Source of the DNA: Sclerodactyla briareus
Lineage: Eukaryota; Echinodermata; Holothuroidea; Dendrochirotida; Sclerodactylidae
Direction of reading: 5' to 3'
Assembly: GCA_026419785.1 (NCBI GenBank)
Contig: JAODTK010000554.1
Location: 1 to 64,000 of the forward strand
DNA: 64,000 nucleotides
Part shown: positions 23,545 to 33,714 of the stretch, one piece after another
How the letters are laid out: the number at the start of each line of letters is the position of its first letter
Position numbering within the stretch: position 1 is the first letter of the stretch
Position numbers and translations under genes: made by a program
The notes under the pieces: generated by a model
Told to the model about the DNA's origin: nothing
Databases searched by the model: none
Seen by the model: the letters and a program-made list of their open reading frames with translations, nothing else

Positions 23545-24245
23545 TCTTCAAATGGGAGCAAACTTGAGCACTCTTCCAATAGACTTTCTCTGTCGCTGGT
23601 ATTGTTATCAATTCTACAGTTTGTACACTTCATGCTTTTCTTTTCACGCTTCGATATTTTTGTTCGGGTTCCTTCGATGTTTATCGATCATGTCAATTGT
23701 TTACAAGAAATCTAAAACGTTCCATTACCAAGAGTTTATAACGCAGCCACCCGCAGATACGATGCGTGCCGTTGACTCTCCAACAGATTGGCCGAATGGA
23801 TCAGCACCGATGCCGTGGCTCTCAATAAATTAGGCGCAATTTAGGCAGTGCATGGCCAATATACTTATCCGTCATCCTGCGCTTTTATGATCGCACAGTT
23901 CGTTTTATAAAAATACAAATCGTTCAGCTGTGTAATCTTCATGTGGTTAATAGTTTCAGGAGAGAACATCTCGGCTGGTCGGTTGTGGAGTTACTTGAAA
24001 TGTGTCGGAGGTTTTGGGTACGGTACCGCTACTCGGCGCGAAGTAAGTGAGTATTAAACTGAGGTATTTAAATGTTTACAGAGAGCCCTGGCATGCCTGG
24101 AGGCCAGTGGCATGGGGGGTTTTTTGTTTTTTTTTTTTGGCACTCGAACGATTCCTTTCATTATAGGTCTTCAGTCGACTAGGTTTCTTGCCATTAGCCA
24201 CCCACCCAAGCTAGAATAACTGCCATTATCCTTTAAATTCATAGT
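23545..24245 (+). repeat. R1 dispersed repeat, copy 7
   Basis: The first ~50 bp seen in copy 4 are missing. The remainder (GATTGGCCGAATGGATCA, TGGCTCTCAATAAATTAGGCG, TACTTATCCGTCATCC) is well preserved up to GAATAACTGCCATTATCC. A T-run at about 24,119-24,138 interrupts it. Confidence 0.7.
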
Positions 24246-24561
24246 TTTGTCTTGTTCTAGTTCTTGTCAAATGGTTTAGTGTATTAGGCTAGGTTATATA
24301 TCGCTTGTGACAGAGATATGGGGCTGTTTTGGGAGTCCTGGGTTTACTTAATTGAATAAAACAAAACCCCGCGCGGAAAGGGGAACATTGATTTAATGGG
24401 ATTCCAGAAACCACCCAAGGCGAAAAAGCGGTCGGGATGGGGTTGGAGAGAATCGCATGAGAGACCGGAGTTCTAGCTTAGCAAATTGACCAATAAACAT
24501 TGTGAATGATAACAAAAAACAACCAATTCGGTATAACCAGTGCAAATGCAATATCTGAGCA

Positions 24562-25185
24562 TTGAAACACCACATTGTGGGAGGTATCTTAACTGCCTGT
24601 TAATGAGGGTTATCCCTGAATTTCTACGAAGTTTTCGAACCACGTATAGTGCGCTATTTGTTAATCAAAGAGAAAAGTAATGTGATGCGTATCACCGTAT
24701 TATCGACTACGTGAAACAAACTGCATTTAACACGCTCGTACCAAGCCTAGCAAGTATGCTGACATGAAACACCAAATTGTGGGAGGTGCTCTTTAACTGC
24801 CTGTAAATGGGGGTTTATCCCTGAGATTTCTACGAAGTTTCCGACCACTACTATTCGCTATTTTTAAAAAGAAAGTATGATGTCGTATCAACCGTATTAT
24901 AATAATCCGCTACGTGAACACTTGCATTAACAGACAACACCGACGTAAACAAGCCTGCCTCGTATGCTGCCATGAAAACACCACGTTGTGGGAGTGCTAT
25001 TTAACTTCAACTCCTGTATAATGGGGTACCCTGATATTTCTACAAAGTTTTCCGAACCACGTACTAGCGCTATTTTGTAAAAAAAAAGTATGATGTCGTA
25101 TCAACCGTATTATTATCGCTACTGAACAACTTGCAGTTTACACCGACTTAAGCAAGCCTAGTAGAATGATATCACTGAGTGGGTG
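24562..25185 (+). repeat. Three tandem copies of a ~210 bp unit
   Basis: The units begin at about 24,562, 24,767 and 24,976 with AACACCA-ATTGTGGGAGG. They share TTTCTACGAAGTTTTC, GTCGTATCAACCGTATTAT and AGCAAGCCTAG-like words. The single homologous unit at 18,448 shows that the expansion happened after the larger segment was duplicated. Confidence 0.75.
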
Positions 25186-25249
25186 GTCCGTTTGTAAAAT
25201 ATAGCGTTATAATCACGCACGAACTAGAACTGTGTAGCGAGTGAACCTC

Positions 25250-26920
25250 CCACTGTAAATATCCCCGTTCTGACATCATTGGGAAGAGTATTTAACACTC
25301 CATAAAACCTTGATAAGTTTTGTTGTTAATCTATGAAGTTTAAAAAAATCACAATAATTTGCAAATTTTGACCCTGATTACCTTAACCAAGTTTTGTTCA
25401 AATCTGACAAGTTTGGAAAATGGTGGCCTAAATTATGCAAATGTGACCTCCGATAACCTTGAAATGAACCGGGGTGGGTGGGTCTGCACCATTTTTTGGT
25501 GACCAACTATAGTCCCTACCCACCGAGTGTTCGTTCAGATCCGACTGACTTGACAATTGGCGTGAATTATGCAAATTAGCGCCACCCAGCATTGCAGTGA
25601 TGCCCACTTTCTAACTTATCCGAGATTTCACTAGGGCGGCATGTGTACCAATTTTCAGATAAATCGGACAAGCCTTAAAGAGTCATTGCGCTAAATGCCT
25701 AAAGTGTCCCGCTGCGGCGGAGCCCGGCAAAATCTTGTATCTCCTACCAAAACAAAAATGGTGCCACATCGGAATGCTCAGTCATCATGATTGTCTAATG
25801 GTTGTACCTCCGGGGTGCCCAGTAATTCAGAGCCCAAGGCCAATGTGTGTCCTGGGGCTCATATGTGGAATAACGTAAAATGATTTTTATCTCACGAGTT
25901 TCGGTACACAGTGCTGACATTCATTCATATAATAATGGTCTTCAGCCGAACTTCCGGGGGGTTTCAGGAATTTTCGGATCCAAAGTCCCAAGTGGGCCAG
26001 AGAGCCCCTTTTATGAATTTTTAACACCATGGTACTTGAAATGCATCTCCTTCCCAAGCTACATGATTTCATGACATGTTATGGTCCTTGGGTGGAGGGC
26101 CCTTGGGGGTGTTAAATGAAATACCACCGCAAAATCTTGCATCTCCTACAAATTCTTCAGGTGTCCAGGGATTTAGGTCCACGGCCGTGTGGCCCTGGGG
26201 CCCATCCTCAGCAGTTGGAATTTTTTTAAATGGACTTCTAAGAAATCTTGGCCTTCTGAAGATCAAGTCGAACTCTTACAGGGCACAAGTACATGTTTGG
26301 AAACTGCCTTATTGTCTCAGCGCAGCTCGAAATTTATAACATATTTCTACTTCGTCTTGGTCATTTGTGCGGTTTGAGCTACAGCACCATTGGTGCTATA
26401 GTTTGGTCAAACAAAATGCCGGTATCAGCATCCACTAGTACACACAGTAAACGGACATTAGGTAATCTTCCATTTCAACCGGAATATGTATGTATATTAT
26501 TCCACATCGTGCCTCAGTACATTCGAATGGAACTTTTGAACTTGTATTAAGTTTGCTTGTTGTTTGTTTGTTCACGGTCAAATCTGAAAAATTATTATAT
26601 GAATTATGACTCCACATTAGATACGCAATACACTTAACGGTTCGAGGATATGGACGTACAGGTACATAATGTCCCTTGTGTAGATGTTAGTTGAACTGAA
26701 GAACCACTTTCCAAACTAGATCATATAGGTGGAATACTGTCAATTAGAAATCATAACGGGGCATGATAAAACGAAGAATGAAATCTGATCAAGATTGAGA
26801 TGAGATCTTCTTATTTTTCACTATCGGTTTGTTGGGGGGGGGGGTGGGGGTGGTCAAGAGCAATTTGGAGGGGGCCGAGTAGTGAAGGGAAACACTTTGT
26901 GTGTGGGCAATCATTTATGT
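25250..26920. repeat. Diverged interspersed repeats, no gene
   Basis: Two units around 25,380-25,450 and 25,530-25,590 share a CARATCYGACWWGTTTGR-like phrase followed by AATTATGCAAAT. A second diverged pair (25,735-25,870 and 26,137-26,215) shares CAAAATCTTG-ATCTCCTAC and the GTGTCCTGGGGCTCAT / GTGGCCCTGGGGCCCAT phrase. Overlapping frames on both strands in 25,880-26,340 are a by-product of this composition. A G-run lies at 26,834-26,843. Confidence 0.4.
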
Positions 26921-26944
26921 ATGGGTGTTCATTTCATCGTTTGA

Positions 26945-27440
26945 GATCTCGATGTGACATTAGCTGTGAAGTCCACCTCACTACGAATTGTGCCGGAATC
27001 TACCCGACCCCCAGAAGTAAGAGGAATCGGAGTTCATTGACATCTCACCAGGACTTCTTAACCTTCTGGATCACTTGCTGAGGAACGTGGTAAGCTTCTG
27101 CTATCAGGGGATTCAAACATCCAGCTTGATAACCCGGGAACAGGGAAAACGCTGCCATATTCGGTGAATTGCTGGAGTCAACTGTTTCAACAGCACATAA
27201 CTGGCCCCACCAATGACAAGGGGCATACATTGGACCTGAATCTCCAAAACGGAGGGGATGATGACTGGGTTTCTTCCCCCCCATGGTCTGTGTTCACTGG
27301 ATTGCCTTCCGACACGCGGAGATCAGATGTTCTTTGCATTTGTTCTCGTCCTCCACCATGTGTGAAGTCTGTCACCTCACGCAGCTTGCATAGGTTAACC
27401 CTCGTGAATTCAGGACGGAGTTTCGGGACTCGATCCGGTT
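26945..27440 (+). pseudogene. LINE endonuclease domain remnant
   Basis: Across three frames the residues RSKRNRSSLTSHQDFLTF (about 27,012-27,070), SGDSNIQLDNPG (27,104-27,140) and ITGPTNDKGHTLDL (about 27,197-27,238) follow the order known for the APE-like endonuclease of L2/CR1 elements. GDSN corresponds to the family GDFN motif, with the phenylalanine replaced by serine. GHTLDL is the segment preceding the catalytic SDH motif, which is not clearly readable here. Frameshifts near 27,075 and 27,140 break the domain. It would nick the target strand to prime reverse transcription. Confidence 0.75.
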
Positions 27441-27479
27441 AACTTCGATGATGAAGCTCCGGACCTAGCAGTAACATTG

Positions 27480-27690
27480 TACAACAATGTTCTCCGTGAT
27501 GTGGTTGATCGTCAGCTCCATGACCACCGGAATGTGGTGTTACGACCGCATGCCGTGGTACAGCGACACTCTTCGGGATGAGAAAAAGAAACGGCGACGA
27601 CTAGAACGAAAAATGGCTCAACACTGGCCTCATGGTTACAAAGAACGCTATAAAGCTCAATGCAAGTCGAACTACGAGCGTCTGAATTGA
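27480..27690 (+). pseudogene. LINE endonuclease-RT linker remnant
   Basis: The frame reads PWYSDTLRDEKKKRRR followed by LERK at about 27,553-27,612 and then a YKERYKAQCKSNYERL-like stretch. A PWY(s/n)-acidic segment followed by a basic Arg/Lys-rich RRLERKW helix is typical of the region between endonuclease and reverse transcriptase in CR1/L2 LINEs. It is in one frame for about 60 codons and is then lost. Confidence 0.7.
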
Positions 27691-28139
27691 TGCAAAATCC
27701 TCGTACCATCGGCTGCAAATTGAAGGAGCTGAGCAGCGTAGTCTTTGTCGGGTGATCAACAAATTATCCTACCATAGTTTAGAGAAACCTTCCTCAACAT
27801 ACATCTCAGAAGCAATTAGCTGATGAATTCGGCAAACTCGTTCTTCAGAGGAAAGTGTAGACTACGTGAACGACTTTAAAACGAAAGGAAACAGTCATCT
27901 GAACATTGTCTGGTGGAAACTTGTTCCGTGAATTTCAGACGTTTGCTGTAATCCTCAGAGGACATGGTGGCGGAAAGTCATAAATCGGCACCGATAACGG
28001 CATGTGCGCTGGAATCCTCTAAACTAACCGGCATCACTTTAACCCATTTTCCCCTTGAAGACCTCCTCCCCATTGTTACAGCAGTTGAAATTCCTCCTTT
28101 CTGGCTGGCGTGTTTCTGATTCTCTCAACATGCTCACGT

Positions 28140-29330
28140 AAGGCCGCTGTTAAAAAAGAGCAATCTGGACACTGAGGACGTAGCAAGCTATCGCCCCGTC
28201 TCCAAACTACCATACTGGGTCAATAATCGGATGGTTGCTGTTATACAGCTACAGCGCTACCTGGAGCAAAACATCTCCATTCACCTATGCCTGCAGCATA
28301 TCGCCCTCTACACATCACCGACTTGCTCTTCTTCTTGCCGTCCAGAATGACATATTCGCTGTCGCTTACCAAACAAACGAATGGCCATTCTCGTTCTATG
28401 GATTTTTCATCAGCGTTTTGATGTCATTGACCACAGCATTTCTTCTGGATCGTCTCACCTCCCGTTACGGTATCACTGGAACAACGAAGAACTGGCTCGC
28501 CTCGTATATGAATGGAGCGTTCCTCCCACTCCGGTGGTGTGATCACACCAGCTCAGCACCAGCTCCACTACTTTCCGTCAGGAGTTCCAGATCCCGTTGC
28601 GGGACCAGTACTGTTTACCCTCTACAGTGCACCTCTTCAGATTGATCTCAACCCACGGTATCCAGAGAGTAGTGTATGCAGATGACCACAGCTTCATCTC
28701 ACATTTCCGCCGCAAGATATCCAGGTCTCACTAAAGGAGTATGGAGGCCCTTCATTACAAGACGTCCATACATGGTGGCAATTTAAAACAAACTCGTACT
28801 GCATGAGGGAAGACTGAACTAGTGCCACTTCAAATCCAAGTTCAACAAATCGCCAGTCTCCCCAATGCTCGATCACGTGGGGGACGTAACTATTCACCCT
28901 TCCGATCGAGATTTCGCAACCTTGGCGTGGTGATGGACCGAACACTCTGCATGGATCACCACATCAACGCCAGATGTAAAGCTGCCATGTGTGCTATAAA
29001 GGATTTGGCCAAATCAGACCCTATTTGGATCAGAACACTACCCTGAAACTAATACATGCCTTTGTCACGTCGCCATTGGACTTCAGCATTCTCTTGTTTT
29101 CGGCCTCCTGACAACATCCTCGCCAAGATGCACGTATCCAGAACATTGCAGCCCGCCTTCTTCTCGTTCATTCCGACATGAGCACTCAACAACCCATCTT
29201 CGTCAACTCCACTGGCTGCCCCATCAATACCGCGCCGTTCAAGAACCCTCTGATCGCTTACCGAGCTTCCTGCCATGACAATTGGCCCAACCTTCATCTC
29301 AAATCTTGTGACTCGTTTAACCACCCAGGA
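28140..29330 (+). pseudogene. LINE reverse transcriptase remnant
   Basis: Recognisable pieces in order are: an LLAVQNDI segment (about 28,334-28,357); LLDRLTSRYGITGT plus NWLASYMNG (28,446-28,530); GVPDPVAGPVLFTLY (28,581-28,625, family consensus GVPQGSVLGP); and the catalytic-type V-Y-A-D-D box (28,672-28,686). These are followed by LGVVMD (28,921-28,938), KLIHAFVTS (about 29,043) and a downstream HWLP-like/AYRAS stretch. At least one frameshift separates GPVLFTLY from YADD. The GSVL core of the GVPQGSVLGP motif is altered, so catalysis would be doubtful even if the frame were intact. The order matches reverse transcriptases of the L2/CR1 group. Confidence 0.85.
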
Positions 29331-29635
29331 CCCATGCGCTCCCTCCGTTCAGCATCTCAAAACCTCCTAGAAGTCCACTCCATTCCAAAGACGCATTCTA
29401 ATGGGGACGATCTTTTGCCTCACAGCGGTCAGGGATGAATAGTCTCCCGCCCAGATTCGCGCTGCCTCTCGGTGATCTATTCAATGCTAAGCTCCAAACA
29501 TATCTTTCATAGTTCTAGTAGGGGCAATGTTTTTTATTGTTATTTTTGGCGTTTTCTGCTGTACCTCCTATTGTTTTCTGTTTTCTGTAAGTGTAATAGA
29601 GCACCTCGGTGATTTTTCGCTCTATAAAATGTAAT

Positions 29636-29653
29636 CTATTATTATTATTATTG
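29636..29653 (+). repeat. LINE 3' tail (ATT)n
   Basis: The element ends GCTCTATAAAATGTAATCT followed by five ATT units, the short tandem tail expected of L2/CR1-type elements. Confidence 0.8.
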
Positions 29654-30359
29654 CGGCCTTCCAAAAGTTGGGTGGTCATGACCCCCCTGCCCATTAGTGG
29701 CTGTGCCCTTGCCTCCACTCAGATGATCTTGTCCCAATCAACGTGAAACAAACTGTTTTGTTTCATCGGAAGAAAATACTGATCTGCTTGTTAGCATAGA
29801 GCACCTGATTCAAGCTATTGAATAAACAAACATTCATCCTGTTTGCTCATGTCCTGGCCCCTCGCAGAACGTTTGGCGGTTTTGTCTGAGAACTCGACTT
29901 CCCCCTGGAAATTAATATATGTTCATCTAATATTTTCAAGTTAATTTGGGAACGATCGTAACTCAGTGCCTCAGTAATGCCTCCTATCTATGTTGAAGTT
30001 GTTGGAGAATATTAATCTGAATTCCCTCAATTTGTCTCAAAACATTGGCAAACATGTTGCAATGCACTAAAATACAGCATTACAATCACCCGCTCCTTGA
30101 CCTAAGGTATATACCTCGCTGAAACCGTCAGATCTGACAACAAACTGATATACACAAACAATAAGATTTGGTTGTGGCTTTTATACCAGATATGGCCCTT
30201 GATAGCCGGGAAATTATGTCGAGACCGGATATGCCGAGACCAGCCTCACATCCTTGAGTCTATACACTGAAGTACGGCGGTCTCGGTCTCGACGTTCGAG
30301 ACGGCAATTATTCGAGAATAATTCGATACGAGACTGGTCCCCTCGACTACCTCTCTGCT

Positions 30360-30457
30360 TGATTGTCGATATGTAAAGCGCTTTGAGCAAGTCTTCGACA
30401 TGGAAAAGCGCTATTAAGAACGAATTTATGTATTATCATTATTATTATTATATGTGG
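30360..30457 (+). mobile_element. 3' end of a second L2-type LINE or SINE
   Basis: TATGTAAAGCGCTTTGAGCAAG and AAAAGCGCTATTAAGAACG precede an (ATT)n-like tail. This is the characteristic L2-like 3' end. It lies 0.7 kb after the tail of the larger LINE, in the same orientation. The upstream part (30,180-30,360) holds GAGACC/GGTCTCG inverted words but no coding motif, so this is a truncated or non-autonomous copy. Confidence 0.6.
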
Positions 30458-30881
30458 GCATGGGCAATGACAATGAAATAAATTAGTTGTAATTACGTGT
30501 TACACAACCCAACTTCATTTAATCAAACATCGCAATGATTTATATGTATGGGCCCAATTGGCAATCACCATCGCTGACACCGATGAAAACAAATTTTTCA
30601 ACTGAATTAAACCTAATGAAACCATACAGACGACACTCGGTTACGGTGTCGTAATTACAAACGAGTGAATAAAAAATACTCTTCGACTCTGGTGTGAAAC
30701 TGCTCCGGCGGCTGGGGCTGCGTGTAACTACATATCATCACAACTAAATGAGGCGTTTTACTGATCTGAATGAATCGCTGTGTTCAAGGAAGCGCAGTGC
30801 TGATGTAAGGAGTGTATTATGTTTGGTAAGTGCTTGATGTGATCAGAATGCAATGCATTCATACTCGCAATTTTTCTCCAG

Positions 30882-31097
30882 TTTGGAGTGGCCGAACATC
30901 GTAAAACTCGTACAACGTGTAGGTATCACTTCGGACCCCACTCCCTCTCCAAGTGGGGCGGCGGTGAGAAAGTCCGACGGGGATAGGCCCGGTATTTCAC
31001 ACGACGAGCTTCTGTTACAGAGCGACATATGCTACTTTCGGCACTATCGTAAATTTGGGTCTTCTAATGCCACTGTCTTATTCCAATTTATGGAATG
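30882..31097 (+). CDS. Candidate internal exon of an unidentified gene
   Basis: A 216-bp open segment is bounded by an acceptor-like site (ATTTTTCTCCAG at 30,870-30,881) and a donor-like site (GTGAGC at 31,098). It is open in one frame for 71 full codons, beginning LEWPNIVKLVQRVGITSD, with a Pro/Ser stretch and then ICYFRHYRKFGSSNATVLFQF. One base precedes the first full codon and two follow the last, so the exon is a whole number of codons. The composition looks coding and has none of the homopolymers common nearby. No family is recognised. The alternatives are a chance frame or a spliced non-coding RNA. Confidence 0.35.
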
Positions 31098-32779
31098 GTG
31101 AGCAAACACAATGCTGCGAAATGTATATGACTGTTACATTTCGCATTGTGAGAATATGATTGTATTGCTTTGCCGTACAAGGTTCAAAGGTCATCTGAGA
31201 TTAATAGAGGTCAAAGTCAACAATCTTGTAAAACGAGAGTCAGAATACGTCGTCGATCGTTACAAGGAAGGGTGAGCTGCAGCTTTGGGGGAGGGGGTGG
31301 GGGGGGTCATGAAAACCCAATGTGTTTTGGTGCAGGACTGGGGGTAATTGGAGAAAATGTAGGAAATCGTAAAAGTTTATTTTGGCAAATATCAGTGTGT
31401 TAACATGAGTTCGACATTGCCCAGATGGACGAAGCCTTGGTGGGTTCTCTCAATGAGTTAATGATCCCTATCATGTTGGGGTTAGGTCAGAGGTCAAAAG
31501 ATGTCTGCCTAATCTGATTAGTCCAGAAATTGACCGATTCGATTCACGATGAACTTCGGAATGATCTTTCTTAGGGGGAATTACATGGACCCTATCGGGG
31601 TAAGTTTGGTAAAGAACAAAACCAGGAATCAGAAGAAATGCGAATCTGGCGAATTTTAGAACGTTAACACGATGACCTTACATCACCTGGATGGATAGGG
31701 GGCCGGACTTGGTTGGGCGGTTCCCCATAATGGACTATGGAGTCAGCAGCAGGCTAGATCGGACAAAATGAAGATAGTGAAGAATTACTAAGCCTTTGGC
31801 TTCGGTTAGTCTGCCCTTATATACGACATTCATTATTCGTTTCATTAGGGGAATTTGTGCTATCCTGTGGCAGCGCGAGAATCCGATTCTAATATTTTGA
31901 ACGTCTCTGACCACCAGTTACGGGCTTCCTCTCTTTAACCGGCCATCCTTATCAGACTCGTTATCGCGAGGTCCCCAACAAATTAGGAGAAAAGAAAATT
32001 CAAGCAGGCAAACCTGCCCGTTCATAATTGATCCACTAACCGATAATCAGGCCTGATTGATGGCCAAATTCTGGCTTATCGATCTGAACAACGGAACCGT
32101 CGTCAAGTTGTTGTTATGTGTTTATTTTCGAAAGCAAAAAACAAGAACGGCGGATATTCGTTCCGGGTACTCGTTGTACGGCTCGGAAACTAAGATAAAC
32201 AGTTATTGCTTTCAAGATGAGTTTTAACGGCGTTCCTCGAGCAGGTACCGTATTTAGGCCTCAGCGGTATATCTTCACCTTTAGATTTCATCGACATTTA
32301 TAACCAACGGGTTCGGCTAAACATTCCATTATTTGCATATCACAGCCAAAGGGTCTCGTGATGTAACGCATGACGTTATTCGTAGTTGTTGCAGGTATTG
32401 GTTTGTTTTTTTTGGGGGGGGGGGGGGGTTGTTTTTGTGGTAACCATAAAACGGTTTAAAATGTCTGAAGTAGTCTAGCTGAACACCGAAGCCGGGAAGC
32501 ACTGATGAATGTTCAACATTTTCGTTACGGAGCGATGAACACGATCTAAAACGATAGCCCTTTGTCGAGAACTTGAGTCAGCAAGACAATAGTTCACTAG
32601 GGCCGTGTTAATCAGATAACATCGACCAAAATTGGCCCGTGAGGAAAGTTAAAGATGGTTTCGTCTGCTACGCGTCCAGCAACAAGCGACGGCGACGAAT
32701 TTTGCATAACGTCACGACGAAATATGTAAGGGGGCTGTAATTGTAATTTGAACGATACTGCTACCTTAATTTTATTATA
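31098..32779. other. Possible intron or intergenic sequence
   Basis: No gene is recognised. AAGGTCA/AGGTCAAAGTCAA words cluster at about 31,180-31,215, and G-runs lie at about 31,287-31,306 and 32,416-32,428. If the flanking exon candidates belong to one plus-strand gene, this would be intronic. Confidence 0.3.
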
Positions 32780-33001
32780 TCAATTTTGACGGAATAATGC
32801 GTGAATATGACCATTGGTTTCCAATTTATCTAAATTGCGGGTGCGTATATTGTTTACAAGATTTATTTTCAAATGACGACAACCATCTTTAATGAGATCC
32901 GCTTCAAATAATGTAATGATATGATAAACGACCCAAGAGCAAGAAGACAAGAACGCATCTATTTTTCGGCTAATACCGTCCTTCATTAACAATAACACCA
33001 A
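32780..33001 (-). CDS. Unidentified minus-strand open frame
   Basis: A 73-codon frame starts with LLLMKDGISRKIDAFLSS after its initiator and continues through WVVYHIITLFEADLIKDG to a stop. An AATAAAA word lies within about 10 bases after the stop. The residue mix looks protein-like and contains few low-complexity runs. No family is recognised. It lies on the opposite strand to the nearby exon candidates and lacks a clear acceptor, so it could be a terminal exon, a retroelement piece or chance. Confidence 0.2.
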   Translation of the reverse strand: MVLLLMKDGISRKIDAFLSSCSWVVYHIITLFEADLIKDGCRHLKINLVNNIRTRNLDKLETNGHIHALFRQN

Positions 33002-33504
33002 ATGACAAGGGATATGTCACACACACACAGACACATATACACATACGCTCGGAAGACTGCATAGATCCCTTTGTCCTTCGGCAAGGAAGAAACAAACGGC
33101 GAATGAGCGTTCACCGATTGCAAGTGCGCACGTCACACGTCGGGCCTGCAATCTGGAGGTCGAGGCAATATTCTCCCCGTTTCGTTATTATTGAGATTAT
33201 TTTTTTTACTGTTACCATCCTGGAACACGGACCTATTCACCCGTTCTCACTATGTGTGATGTGAGAATACTAGGGGGGGGGGGGGGAGCAAGGTCGTGTT
33301 TGTAGGATGTACTTTTTCGCCATCGGGGGAGTTTCGACAGTTACGCTTCAGCTGAGGTGTATATGCAGACATGTACCGCAAATTCACGGTGTATAGGAAT
33401 ACCTTGTCGTACATTGATTTCAAATTCAATGGTAATATTGGAGGGGGGGGGGGGGGGGGGTGGGGTTGGGTTGTCGCTCTGAGTGTCAGTTTACTCTCAC
33501 ACAG

Positions 33505-33714
33505 GACGGTATCATGATCGATAGTCAATCCTCTGAAACATGCAACAGTGGAGAGTGGGGAAGGGTCAGCCAGGCTGCCCGGTCGTCGTTAGACGTTTCT
33601 GAGAGTCCAAACAAAAAAAAAAAAGAGGAGAATCCGTCTGTTCCCCTCCGCGGAGAGAAACATTATTTATACTTTTATGATGAGTCATCGATTAGTGATA
33701 CAATACCTGCGTGA
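33505..33714 (+). CDS. Candidate terminal exon of an unidentified gene
   Basis: An acceptor-like tract (TTTACTCTCACACAG, ending at 33,504) is followed by 69 open codons and a TGA stop at 33,712-33,714. The predicted C-terminus is Ser-rich, then has a KKKKEEN basic/acidic stretch (over an A-run, so prone to error), then EKHYLYFYDESSISDTIPA. AATAAA words occur at about 34,050 and 34,100, where a polyadenylation signal would be expected. No family is recognised. It may belong with the exon candidate at 30,882, but the splice phases need at least one more exon between them. Confidence 0.3.
   Translation, partial: DGIMIDSQSSETCNSGEWGRVSQAARSSLDVSESPNKKKKEENPSVPLRGEKHYLYFYDESSISDTIPA

Larger units (their letters stand above)
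23390..25190 (+). repeat. Segmental direct duplication, copy B
   Basis: This is the second copy of the 17,140-18,665 segment. It keeps GAGAGAATTGGAACCGCGATAG, the R1 copy and the AGATATGGGGCTG stretch in the same order. It is longer chiefly because the terminal ~210 bp unit is present three times. Confidence 0.7.
26930..29655 (+). mobile_element. L2/CR1-like LINE, frameshifted copy
   Basis: A plus-strand non-LTR retrotransposon is recognisable across several frames. It holds an apurinic-type endonuclease, a linker and a reverse transcriptase, and ends in a 3' tail of ATT units (29,636-29,653). The order and spacing fit an element of the L2/CR1 group, which copies its RNA into nicked genomic DNA. 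The frame breaks repeatedly, so no functional protein can be made from this sequence as given. The 5' limit near 26,930 is set where endonuclease-like residues first appear. The 5' region and any ORF1 are missing, as is usual for truncated LINE copies. Confidence 0.85.
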
